The notes under the pieces were generated by a model, which saw only the letters and a list, made by a program, of their open reading frames with translations, ran no database searches and was not told the DNA's origin. From Sulfurimonas sp. (lineage in GTDB: Bacteria; Campylobacterota; Campylobacteria; Campylobacterales; Sulfurimonadaceae): a DNA stretch of 7,321 nucleotides. The translations under genes were made by a program, and so were the position numbers. The stretch is taken from the NCBI GenBank assembly GCA_027063585.1, contig JAMORM010000074.1:1-7321 (forward strand), in the 5' to 3' direction. Below are positions 1 through 6,382 of the stretch, one piece after another (the first letter of the stretch is position 1; every line of letters begins with the position of its first letter).

Positions 1-1
1 C

Positions 2-142
2 AAAAGTGACTGGATAATCGGTGTGAATTTTCCTATTGATTTTAAACGTGACGGCGAGATGATAAAGTCATCTTTTACTATGAAAGTTTATACCAATAAC
101 AAAGATAAAAATTCTACGGCTTCGGGGTCTGTTGCTAAATAA
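2..142 (+). CDS. Possible 3' end of an unrecognised gene (partial, antisense to the tilS end)
   Basis: A plus-strand frame is open from base 2 to a TAA at 140-142 and encodes 46 residues that enter from the left edge. It reads KSDWIIGVNFPIDFKRDG and onward, ending in the low-complexity polar tail NSTASGSVAK. The codons look like those of the real genes here, and the alternating hydrophobic/polar stretches (WIIGVNF, SSFTMKVYT) suggest beta strands. I do not recognise the family. If real, it converges on tilS and overlaps its 3' end by 55 bases (88-142), which is long for a convergent pair. A minus-strand frame is also open over 1-87, so openness alone proves little. The reading is preferred because otherwise bases 1-87 would be non-coding in a very compact region. 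Sequence left of the window is needed to decide. Confidence 0.35.
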   Translation, partial: KSDWIIGVNFPIDFKRDGEMIKSSFTMKVYTNNKDKNSTASGSVAK

Positions 143-1080
143 CCTCTTAATCTCGGCTCTACATGTAAGAGACGCATTTTTTCTTTAAAATTTTTAGGCA
201 TATTTTTCGCTTTTACATAAGGCGCGATGCAAACATAGTCTGACACGGTTGTTACGATGTACTTTCTGCCTATGACTGCTGTCTGCTTTTCTTGTAACAG
301 CTTTTTTTCATCGCCACTCATGAGATGATTGCGTGATTTTAAATATTTATCAATCAGATATATATCATTTCTTGGCGTAGGTGTTTTTTTAAAGCAGATT
401 AGCTCATTTATCTTTTTTAAGGGGGATTCTTGTATTAAATCTTGCACATCAGCATCTATATACTCAAAACTTTTTTTAATGCCTTGCAGATATTCTTGCA
501 GCAGAGGTTTTGTGTATGTGTGTCTAAAAGTATTGCGTCTGTACTTTTCATCAAGATTGCTTTCATCTTCAAAGTATTTAATCTCCTTTACATGTAAGTA
601 CTCCAGCAGCTCTTGTTTGTCTACATGTAACAGTGGTCTGTAAAGTATATAGCCGTTACGTTGTGTTTTTTCTTTCATTCCTGCAAGTTCGGCACATCCT
701 GCACCTTTACAAAACTGCATAAGCATCCACTCAAATCTGTCTCCCAGATGATGGGCAGTCAACAGTGTGTCATAGCTGTGTTCTTGGATGAGTGTTTCAA
801 AAAAATCGTAGCGTATTTTTCTGGCATTTGCTTCAAAATTGGTTTCAATTTCCTTTGCCTGATATACGTTACATGTAAATCCATACTGCTTTGCAAGAGC
901 TTTTGCATAACTTACTTCTTCTTTACTTTGTGCTCTTAATCCATAATCGACAATGGCAATGTCAAATACAATATTGTTTTCTAGAAGTAAAAAAAGCAAG
1001 GCAGTGGAGTCGCCCCCGGCAGAAAATGCCAGTAGGTTCTTTGTTGTTTGTAGTTCTTCTTTAGTCTTGTTTTTCAGCAT
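88..1080 (-). CDS. tilS: tRNA(Ile)-lysidine synthase TilS
   Basis: TilS activates C34 of tRNA-Ile(CAU) with ATP and joins lysine to it, so that the anticodon reads AUA and the tRNA is charged with isoleucine; it acts in the cytoplasm and is normally essential. The 330-residue product has the N-type ATP pyrophosphatase fold at its N-terminus: P-loop SAGGDS at residues 20-25, DYGLR at 45-49 (DHGLR in many homologues), NFEANARKIRY at 81-91 and HHLGDRFE at 110-117. The rest, to residue 330, is less conserved. The protein is much shorter than E. coli TilS (about 430 residues) and resembles the compact form. The ATG at 1078-1080 lies inside the end of rimO (20-base overlap) and has no evident Shine-Dalgarno, so translation is probably coupled to rimO. 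The gene holds four of the window's five TACATGTAA palindromes. Confidence 0.93.
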   Translation of the reverse strand: MLKNKTKEELQTTKNLLAFSAGGDSTALLFLLLENNIVFDIAIVDYGLRAQSKEEVSYAKALAKQYGFTCNVYQAKEIETNFEANARKIRYDFFETLIQEHSYDTLLTAHHLGDRFEWMLMQFCKGAGCAELAGMKEKTQRNGYILYRPLLHVDKQELLEYLHVKEIKYFEDESNLDEKYRRNTFRHTYTKPLLQEYLQGIKKSFEYIDADVQDLIQESPLKKINELICFKKTPTPRNDIYLIDKYLKSRNHLMSGDEKKLLQEKQTAVIGRKYIVTTVSDYVCIAPYVKAKNMPKNFKEKMRLLHVEPRLRGYLATDPEAVEFLSLLLV

Positions 1081-2386
1081 TGTCTACGGTTGCCGTAAGA
1101 ATATCTCCGACAAGTTCTGTGATTTTCGCCTGGTAAATTTTGCCAAATTCTAAATCTTCATCAAGCGTTCTGTCATTGACGTAAATTTCACCATCGATTT
1201 CCGGTGCCCAGATGAGTTCTCTTGCACTTAAAAGGTACTCATGCTCTTGACTTTCACCGTCTATTACGATTTGACGAGTTTTGCCGACCTCTTTTTGAAG
1301 TGATATTTTTGTGCACTCTGCTGCAATATCGCCAAGAATTTGCGCGCGTTCTGATTTTATTTCATCTGAAATTTTATCTTCCATCTCATACGCTGAAGTT
1401 GTTTCTTCATCCGAGTAGGAAAAAACATTGATACGGTCAAATCCGAAATTTGCGGCAAATTCACACATCTCCTCAAACATCTCTTGCGTTTCTTTCGGGT
1501 GCCCGACAATGAAGCTTGTACGTACAAAAGAGTTTGGCAGGCTTCTCATATAGTTTAAAAGTTCTAAAGTTTTTTCTTTACCAAAACCGCGTTTCATTAT
1601 GCGAAGCATATCATCATTGATATGCTGAATAGGCATATCGAAGTAGTTGTGAAAAATCTTGCTTTTGCCAATGTTTTGTAAAAGTTTCATGCTTGTTGTA
1701 GATGGGTAAAGGTATAAAATTCTGGCAGACTTGACACCCTCTATAAGCTCGATTCTCTGCATCAGCAGTGAAAGCCCGTCTTTTACATTTTGGTCACGCA
1801 GGTATGAACTTGAATCTTGTGACACGAAAGAAAAATCCCAGTATCCTTTTTCAACAAGTCCTTCAACCTCTTTGGCTATAGAGTCCAAATCACGTGAATG
1901 CAACTTGCCTTTAAAAGAAGGTATAGCACAGAAACTGCATGTTTGGTTACACCCTTCGGAGAGTTTAATGTAGGCGTGATAGCTTGAACCTGTCACAACA
2001 CGCTCGGCTCCATCTATTAAAAAAACTTCATCAGAAAAACGGCTTTTTTTCTCGACTAAAAGCTCATCAATTTTGTCATAATCGCCGACACCTGTAAAAA
2101 TGTCCACCTCAGGAATCTGCTCCATCAACTCATCCTGATACCGTTCACTCAAACAGCCCGCCATTACAAGAACAGAGTCTTCCTTTCGTGCATCATGGAG
2201 TGAAAGAACGGTGTTGAGTGATTCCTCTTTTGCCGCGTCGATAAAACCGCAGGTATTAACGATAATGACATCGGCTTCTTCATTGTTGTCTGTGAGTTCA
2301 AAATTTTGTAGTTTTCCCATCATCACTTCTGTATCAACCAGGTTTTTGGTACAGCCAAGTGAAACTATGTGGAGTTTGTTGCTCAT
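1061..2386 (-). CDS. rimO: Ribosomal protein S12 methylthiotransferase RimO
   Basis: RimO is a radical-SAM enzyme that adds a methylthio group to the beta carbon of a conserved aspartate of ribosomal protein S12 (Asp89 in E. coli numbering). The 441-residue product is of usual length. The N-terminal methylthiotransferase domain begins VSLGCTKNLVDTE and has its three cluster-binding cysteines at C12, C46 (NTCGFID) and C78 (AGCLSER). The radical-SAM motif CNQTCSFC gives C146, C150 and C153. The FDMPIQHINDDMLRIMKRG segment in the SAM barrel and a C-terminal TRAM-like domain (about residue 375 on) complete the family. FIDAAKEES and SEGCNQTCSFCAIPSFKGKLHSR favour RimO over the tRNA enzyme MiaB. 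The ATG at 2384-2386 is preceded by a weak purine-rich site (AAGAAGAG, 2389-2396). It is first of a rimO-tilS pair and divergent from the flavoprotein gene. Confidence 0.95.
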   Translation of the reverse strand: MSNKLHIVSLGCTKNLVDTEVMMGKLQNFELTDNNEEADVIIVNTCGFIDAAKEESLNTVLSLHDARKEDSVLVMAGCLSERYQDELMEQIPEVDIFTGVGDYDKIDELLVEKKSRFSDEVFLIDGAERVVTGSSYHAYIKLSEGCNQTCSFCAIPSFKGKLHSRDLDSIAKEVEGLVEKGYWDFSFVSQDSSSYLRDQNVKDGLSLLMQRIELIEGVKSARILYLYPSTTSMKLLQNIGKSKIFHNYFDMPIQHINDDMLRIMKRGFGKEKTLELLNYMRSLPNSFVRTSFIVGHPKETQEMFEEMCEFAANFGFDRINVFSYSDEETTSAYEMEDKISDEIKSERAQILGDIAAECTKISLQKEVGKTRQIVIDGESQEHEYLLSARELIWAPEIDGEIYVNDRTLDEDLEFGKIYQAKITELVGDILTATVDNAEKQD

Positions 2387-2397
2387 ATCTCTTCTTT

Positions 2398-2403
2398 ATA
2401 ATA
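2398..2403 (-). promoter_or_regulatory. Possible -10 box for rimO-tilS
   Basis: Read on the minus strand, TATTAT lies about 11 bases before the rimO ATG in an A/T-only stretch; an overlapping TATAAA at 2395-2400 is an alternative. Either choice would give a very short leader. The position where a -35 box would sit falls at the edge of the palindromic repeat at 2416-2495. This is a match by eye in AT-rich DNA, so it is weak. Confidence 0.3.
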
Positions 2404-2415
2404 TTTTATTTTCTA

Positions 2416-2495
2416 TTTTCGGAAGCAAGGTTTTAACCTTGCCTTTTAGGCTTGAAAGCAAATAAGCCTAGGTTAAAACCTAGGTTCCGAGAAAA
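2416..2495. repeat. Imperfect palindromic intergenic repeat, copy A (80 bases)
   Basis: The element fills the middle of the rimO/flavoprotein divergent spacer. Its ends are inverted: TTTTCGGAA (2416-2424) against TTCCGA-G-AAAA (2485-2495). Inside, GGTTTTAACCT (2429-2439) pairs with AGGTTAAAACC (2470-2480), and AGGCTT (2448-2453) with AAGCCT (2464-2469), so the whole could fold into one bulged hairpin. Each arm is itself near-palindromic: GCAAGGTTTTAACCTTGC (2425-2442) and CCTAGGTTAAAACCTAGG (2467-2484). The right end, 2466-2490, is identical over 25 bases to 6303-6327 in copy B, in the same orientation. It encodes nothing. It could be a MITE-like or REP-like element, or a structured regulator between the two promoters. 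Confidence 0.8.
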
Positions 2496-2512
2496 TCAGT
2501 ATGTAATTATAC

Positions 2513-2518
2513 TATAAT
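2513..2518 (+). promoter_or_regulatory. -10 box (TATAAT) of the flavoprotein gene, leaderless type
   Basis: A perfect TATAAT ends six bases before the ATG at 2525. Transcription normally starts about 6-8 bases beyond a -10 box, so the mRNA would begin at or beside the start codon. No Shine-Dalgarno lies in the intervening TAGCCC. No -35 consensus is visible at the expected spacing, which suits sigma-70 promoters of Campylobacterota. Confidence 0.6.
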
Positions 2519-2524
2519 TAGCCC

Positions 2525-3664
2525 ATGAAAAACTATGATGTAATAATTCTTGGAGCCGGAGCTAGTGGATTGATGTGTGCAGCCAATCTGTCTAAAAAAA
2601 TAGATACTGCTTTAATTGAGTGCAATGAAAAACCTGCCAAAAAACTTAAAATATCCGGTGGAGGTAAATGCAATATAACCAATGTCAGTGTACAGATAGA
2701 TAATTTTGATGGTGATGAAAGACTGATAGATTCAGCATTTAAAAAATTCTCAAAAGATGATTTATTGAACTTTTTAGACAGAAACAGAGTGGAACTTGAG
2801 TTACGAAAAGGGCGTTATTACTTTTGTAGAAACTCTTCGGATGATATTATTAATGTTTTGAAAAAAAATGCAAAAAACAGTGAAATTATTCTTAACAATA
2901 CCGTGTTACATGTAACTAAAGAAGATGAACTCTTTAGTGTTAAAACAGATAAAAATGTATATAAAGCAAAAAAAGTTGTCGTGGCAACAGGCGGAAAAAG
3001 TTTTCAAATACTCGGTGCGAGTGATATCGGTCTACAGATTGCAAAAAGTTTCGGTATCGGTGTGAAAGAGTTTGCTCCTGCTCTTGTAGGGCTGACTTTG
3101 CAAAAAGAGCAGTTTTGGATGAAAGAACTTAGTGGACTGAGCTGTTATGTTCATGTAAAGGTTGCAGGTAAGACGATTCAAGAGGAGATGCTTTTTGCAC
3201 ACAAAGGCATTAGTGGTCCTGCAATTCTTTCAGCCTCTCTTTACTGGAAAAAAGGAGAACTAAGCATAGACTTTTTGCCAAACAAAAATATTTTGGATTT
3301 GGCACAAAAGAGTAAAAAACTTGTAAGTTCTGTAATTCCTTTGCCTAAAAGACTTTCAAAAGCACTTTTAAATGCCATAGCGTTTAAAGACAAAGAGTGC
3401 TCCAAGCTGAGTAAAAATGACAAAGAACTCTTAAAATCATTGCACAATTATACCTTTGCCCCTGCAGGAAATTTTGGTTTTAGCAAAGCTGAAGTAAGCC
3501 GTGGTGGCGTTTTGGCAGAAGAACTTAATGTCAACAGCTTAGAGTCTAAAAAAGTTAAAGATTTATACTTTATAGGTGAAGTAGTGGATGTCACAGGAGA
3601 ACTCGGAGGCTACAATTTTCAATGGGCCTTTTCGAGTGCGTATACCTGTGCAAAACTATTTTAA
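2525..3664 (+). CDS. HI0933/YhiN-family FAD-dependent oxidoreductase
   Basis: This is a soluble flavoprotein of the HI0933-like (YhiN/BaiN-type) family of predicted NAD(P)/FAD-dependent dehydrogenases. The physiological substrate of most members is unknown, so no pathway is assigned. The 379-residue product starts with the dinucleotide-binding motif GAGASG (residues 10-15), followed by the acidic E32 that would bind ribose. It has the family signature KISGGGKCNITN (42-53), the second nucleotide-contact motif ATGGKSF (154-160), and the C-terminal FAD motif GEVVDVTGELGGYNFQWA (351-368). Length and motif order fit an intact member, slightly short of the roughly 390-420 residues common elsewhere. 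The start at 2525 places GAGASG where expected; there is no Shine-Dalgarno, but a TATAAT sits just upstream. It is divergent from rimO, and its TAA overlaps the stop codon of the converging cytochrome gene. Confidence 0.9.
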   Translation: MKNYDVIILGAGASGLMCAANLSKKIDTALIECNEKPAKKLKISGGGKCNITNVSVQIDNFDGDERLIDSAFKKFSKDDLLNFLDRNRVELELRKGRYYFCRNSSDDIINVLKKNAKNSEIILNNTVLHVTKEDELFSVKTDKNVYKAKKVVVATGGKSFQILGASDIGLQIAKSFGIGVKEFAPALVGLTLQKEQFWMKELSGLSCYVHVKVAGKTIQEEMLFAHKGISGPAILSASLYWKKGELSIDFLPNKNILDLAQKSKKLVSSVIPLPKRLSKALLNAIAFKDKECSKLSKNDKELLKSLHNYTFAPAGNFGFSKAEVSRGGVLAEELNVNSLESKKVKDLYFIGEVVDVTGELGGYNFQWAFSSAYTCAKLF

Positions 3665-4092
3665 TATTCGTCGCGGACTAGATTATGGCAACGGAAGCAT
3701 GCACCTTCTATATAGGTATAAGCTACTTGTGAATTTTCTCTACGGACTCTGCCTGACTGATTGTATTTGTTATTTATAGCATCTAATATTATTTTAACAT
3801 TATGATCTATAATCTGTGCTGCCATAATAGTTTCGTTTACTTTGTACTGCTTGTTTTTAGGGAGCATAGCTTGAAACTTCTTTTTATTTCCCAATAAATT
3901 CTGCGCATGTTTCGAAAATTTAGTAATTGATTTTCTCACTCCTTCTTGATCGCTAACCATAAAAGCTTTTTGGACGTCACTAAGTTCTGTGTAGAGCTGT
4001 GTCATATTTGATTTTAGGTCATATGCTGCCACTGATGTAACTGATAATAGCAGTGCTATTATGCATCCTTTGAGTAGTATTTTTTTCTTCAT
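3661..4092 (-). CDS. Secreted monoheme c-type cytochrome, cytochrome c'-like
   Basis: The 143-residue product has a signal peptide: a lysine-rich start MKKKILLK, a hydrophobic core to about residue 21, and a likely signal-peptidase site after VAA (residue 23). The mature part of about 120 residues looks almost wholly helical. It ends with a single heme-attachment motif, CFRCH (C132, C135, H136), eight residues from the C-terminus. A helical body with CxxCH close to the C-terminus is the architecture of cytochrome c' four-helix proteins, so a small periplasmic heme protein (electron carrier or gas binder) is likely; the exact role is not deducible. No distal-ligand methionine is certain. It stands alone: it converges on the flavoprotein gene with stops sharing TTAA, and is divergent from uvrB. 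It has its own -10 box and a good Shine-Dalgarno. Confidence 0.8.
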   Translation of the reverse strand: MKKKILLKGCIIALLLSVTSVAAYDLKSNMTQLYTELSDVQKAFMVSDQEGVRKSITKFSKHAQNLLGNKKKFQAMLPKNKQYKVNETIMAAQIIDHNVKIILDAINNKYNQSGRVRRENSQVAYTYIEGACFRCHNLVRDEY

Positions 4093-4097
4093 GTAAT

Positions 4098-4103
4098 CCC
4101 CTT
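4098..4103 (-). promoter_or_regulatory. Ribosome binding site of the cytochrome gene
   Basis: On the minus strand AAGGGG lies five bases before the ATG that ends at 4092, a well-spaced Shine-Dalgarno that fixes this start. It contrasts with uvrB and the flavoprotein gene, which have none. Confidence 0.7.
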
Positions 4104-4109
4104 TTTTTA

Positions 4110-4115
4110 ATTATA
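4110..4115 (-). promoter_or_regulatory. -10 box (TATAAT) of the cytochrome gene
   Basis: A perfect TATAAT on the minus strand lies in an A/T-rich spacer. It predicts a start near 4103 and a leader of about 11 bases, just enough to include the AAGGGG site. No -35 box is evident. Confidence 0.5.
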
Positions 4116-4206
4116 TCATAATTTTTTAAAATAATATCTTTTTAATAGTTGAGCTTAATAATGGGCAAGTGTATACTTTTAATCTTAGGATAAATCAACA
4201 AAATGC

Positions 4207-4212
4207 TATAAT
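4207..4212 (+). promoter_or_regulatory. Extended -10 box (TGCTATAAT) of uvrB, leaderless type
   Basis: TATAAT is preceded by TGC, an extended -10, and ends seven bases before the uvrB ATG at 4220. The predicted transcript start therefore falls at the start codon. The intervening TTCGCTA has no Shine-Dalgarno, and no -35 consensus is seen near 4184-4189. The arrangement also supports 4220 as the true start, since an upstream GTG at 4169 would place the promoter inside the gene. Confidence 0.65.
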
Positions 4213-4219
4213 TTCGCTA

Positions 4220-6202
4220 ATGAAAAAGAAACCGAATTTTGAAGTTGTATCACCTTATAAACCGGCGGGTGATCAGCCTAAAGCTATAGAAAAACTTAGT
4301 AAAAGTATCCTTGATGGAAACCGTTACCAGACCTTAGAAGGTGTAACGGGTAGTGGTAAAACGCATACTATGGCACGTGTCATAGAGAATGTAAAAATGC
4401 CGACTATTATTATGACGCATAATAAAACCTTGGCAGCACAGCTCTACTCAGAGTTTCGCCAATTCTTTCCCAACAATCATGTTGAGTATTTTGTCTCTTA
4501 TTATGATTATTATCAACCCGAAGCTTATATTCCTCGTCAGGATTTATTTATAGAAAAAGATTCCGCTATTAACGATGAACTGGAACGCTTACGCCTGAGT
4601 GCGACTGCAAATCTGCTCTCTTATGATGATGTAATAGTCATAGCTTCGGTATCTGCAAACTATGGACTTGGAGATCCTGATGAGTACCAAAATATGGTAC
4701 AAGTCCTTGAAATTGGTGATGAAATAGCACAAAAAAAACTCCTGTTGCGTTTGGTTGAAATGGGATATTCTAGAAATGATAGCTATTTTGACAGCGGACA
4801 CATTCGTGTAAATGGAGAAAGCATAGATATTTATCCGCCTTATTTTGAACAAGAAGCTATTCGTGTTGAGTTTTTTGGTGATGAGATAGAGGCAATTTAT
4901 ACTTTTGATGTGATTGACAACAAAAAGCTTGAAGAGCATAAAAGTGTTACCATTTATGCAACTTCACAGTTTAGTGTAAGTCAAGAAAAAATGTCTGTGG
5001 CAATTAAACGTATAGAAGAAGAGCTTGATGAACGACTGGCATACTTTCAAAAAGAAGGAAAACTCTTAGAGTATCAAAGACTCAAACAGCGTGTTGAGTT
5101 TGATTTGGAGATGCTGCAAACTACGGGTATGTGTAAGGGAGTAGAAAACTATTCACGGCTTCTGACAAATAAAAAACCGGGTGAAGCACCATTTACGCTG
5201 CTTGATTATTTTGAACAAAATCATAAAGAGTATTTAGTGATTGTTGATGAATCCCATGTTTCTCTGCCGCAGTATCGTGGTATGTATGCAGGTGACAGAG
5301 CTAGAAAAGAGGTGCTTGTTGATTATGGTTTTCGTCTGCCCTCAGCACTTGATAATCGTCCGCTAAAAGCAGATGAGTATATAAACAAAGCACCGTATTA
5401 TCTTTTTGTATCAGCTACACCTTCAGAATATGAGTTGGAAATGTCAGCTGTAAAGGCTGATCAAATTATACGTCCTACAGGACTGCTTGACCCTGTTATA
5501 GAGATAAAACCATCAGACAACCAGGTAGAAGATATTCATGATGAGATTAAAAAAACCATTGTAAAAGATGAAAGAGTTTTAATTACAGTGCTTACGAAAA
5601 AAATGGCAGAAGCTTTGACGAAATATTTAGCGGATTTAGGTATTAAAGTACAGTATATGCACTCAGATATAGATACAATTGAGCGCAATCAAATCATTCG
5701 TTCTCTACGCTTGGGTGAGTTTGATGTTCTTATAGGAATCAATCTTTTGCGTGAAGGTTTAGATTTACCTGAAGTCTCTTTAGTTGCAATTTTGGATGCT
5801 GATAAAGAGGGTTTTTTACGAAGTGAGACAGCACTTGTTCAAACCATAGGGCGTGGAGCAAGAAATGAAAACGGCAGAGTGATTTTATATGCAAATAAAA
5901 TGACAGGTTCTATGCAAAGAGCTATAGATAAAACCAATGCACGAAGAGAAATTCAAGAAGCTTACAACAAAAAACACGGCATCACTCCAAAAACGACAAA
6001 AAGAACATTAGATGAGAACTTAAAAGTCGAAGATCACGGGGATATTTACCAAAAGTATAAAAAACAAGATAAAATACCGCCAAGTGAAAGAAAAGCTATG
6101 GTGAAAGAACTTTCATTAAAAATGAAAGAAGCAGCGAAAGAGCTCAATTTTGAAGAAGCAGCCAGACTTCGCGATGAAATTACAAAAATAAAAAAACTTT
6201 AG
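4220..6202 (+). CDS. uvrB: Excinuclease ABC subunit UvrB
   Basis: UvrB is the damage-verifying ATPase of nucleotide excision repair: UvrA loads it on damaged DNA and it then recruits UvrC for incision. From the ATG at 4220 the product has 660 residues, normal for the family. It begins [20 protein letters not shown], where UvrB proteins normally start; the in-frame GTG at 4169 would add 17 unrelated residues. Visible motifs are Walker A GVTGSGKT (41-48), the beta-hairpin [12 protein letters not shown] (94-105) that clamps DNA, the Walker B-type DESH (343-346), SATP (398-401), helicase motif [11 protein letters not shown] (541-549), and a C-terminal UVR motif (622-660) for contact with UvrC. 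All expected elements are intact. The gene is divergent from the cytochrome gene and has its own promoter. No lexA-like operator was recognised. Confidence 0.97.
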   Translation: MKKKPNFEVVSPYKPAGDQPKAIEKLSKSILDGNRYQTLEGVTGSGKTHTMARVIENVKMPTIIMTHNKTLAAQLYSEFRQFFPNNHVEYFVSYYDYYQPEAYIPRQDLFIEKDSAINDELERLRLSATANLLSYDDVIVIASVSANYGLGDPDEYQNMVQVLEIGDEIAQKKLLLRLVEMGYSRNDSYFDSGHIRVNGESIDIYPPYFEQEAIRVEFFGDEIEAIYTFDVIDNKKLEEHKSVTIYATSQFSVSQEKMSVAIKRIEEELDERLAYFQKEGKLLEYQRLKQRVEFDLEMLQTTGMCKGVENYSRLLTNKKPGEAPFTLLDYFEQNHKEYLVIVDESHVSLPQYRGMYAGDRARKEVLVDYGFRLPSALDNRPLKADEYINKAPYYLFVSATPSEYELEMSAVKADQIIRPTGLLDPVIEIKPSDNQVEDIHDEIKKTIVKDERVLITVLTKKMAEALTKYLADLGIKVQYMHSDIDTIERNQIIRSLRLGEFDVLIGINLLREGLDLPEVSLVAILDADKEGFLRSETALVQTIGRGARNENGRVILYANKMTGSMQRAIDKTNARREIQEAYNKKHGITPKTTKRTLDENLKVEDHGDIYQKYKKQDKIPPSERKAMVKELSLKMKEAAKELNFEEAARLRDEITKIKKL

Positions 6203-6210
6203 ATTTGCTG

Positions 6211-6330
6211 TTTCGGAACCCGTACTTTCTATGCTAAAGCATGACTTAGAAAAAAACTAAATTTTTTTCTGTAGTGCGGGCTTTGTGTCTTTTAAGACCA
6301 AGGCCTAGGTTAAAACCTAGGTTCCGAAAA
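6211..6330. repeat. Imperfect palindromic intergenic repeat, copy B (120 bases)
   Basis: The element begins nine bases after the uvrB stop and takes up most of the uvrB-dedA gap. Its ends form a perfect 10-base inverted repeat, TTTCGGAACC (6211-6220) and GGTTCCGAAA (6320-6329); TTGCT (6205-6209) and AGCAA (6336-6340) may extend it. Smaller inverted pairs lie inside: CCCGTACT (6219-6226) with AGTGCGGG (6273-6280, one G-T pair), ATGCTAAAGCAT (6231-6242), an A/T hairpin (6248-6270), GTCTTTTAAGAC (6287-6298), and CCTAGGTTAAAACCTAGG (6304-6321). Bases 6303-6327 match copy A exactly; the left parts differ apart from the TTTCGGAA end. No coding capacity is seen. It is probably a non-autonomous repeat. 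Confidence 0.8.
6248..6270 (+). terminator. Possible uvrB terminator hairpin (A/T-only stem)
   Basis: AGAAAAAAA (6248-6256) and TTTTTTTCT (6262-6270) form a 9-base stem with a 5-base loop, 46 bases after the uvrB stop. The stem has a single G-C pair and the T-run lies within the stem rather than after it, so it is a poor canonical terminator. It could act with the larger fold around it. Confidence 0.3.
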
Positions 6331-6364
6331 AATTTAGCAACTTAAAAAATAAAAAGCAATACAT

Positions 6365-6370
6365 AAGGAG
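6365..6370 (+). promoter_or_regulatory. Ribosome binding site of the DedA-family gene
   Basis: AAGGAG is a strong Shine-Dalgarno, 12 bases before the ATG at 6383, which is somewhat long spacing. No other in-frame start lies between them. I see no convincing -10 box between the repeat and this site, so the gene may depend on upstream transcription or a promoter in or beside the repeat. Confidence 0.6.
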
Positions 6371-6382
6371 CAACAATAAAAT

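Noticed and set aside
57..76. Hairpin AGATGA-TAAAG-TCATCT followed by TTT as a terminator
   Set aside because: The T-run follows on the plus strand, the wrong side for tilS, and the stem is only six weak pairs inside a possible coding frame. It could serve only a plus-strand gene that has not yet reached its stop.
1222..1973. Plus-strand open frames inside rimO
   Set aside because: They are antisense to strongly conserved radical-SAM sequence, lack ribosome sites and family features, and are rich in Ser/Phe/Leu as expected of antisense shadows.
2416..2495. CRISPR array or tandem repeat
   Set aside because: There are only two related copies, 3.8 kb apart, arranged as inverted arms rather than direct repeats with spacers.
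3588..3779. Plus-strand frame across the flavoprotein-cytochrome junction
   Set aside because: It overlaps the conserved C-terminal FAD motif in another frame and then runs antisense to the cytochrome gene; no promoter or ribosome site is seen.
4065..4092. Lipoprotein signal (LLKGC, Cys10) in the cytochrome precursor
   Set aside because: The cysteine comes before the hydrophobic core rather than after it, so a signal-peptidase II site is implausible; the VAA site at residue 23 is better.
4169..4219. Upstream GTG start adding 17 residues to UvrB
   Set aside because: The extra residues do not resemble UvrB, the TATAAT at 4207-4212 would lie inside the gene, and the ATG at 4220 begins exactly where the family's [14 protein letters not shown] segment should.
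4589..4939. Minus-strand 116-residue frame inside uvrB
   Set aside because: It is antisense to conserved UvrB sequence and shows no recognisable domain or ribosome site.
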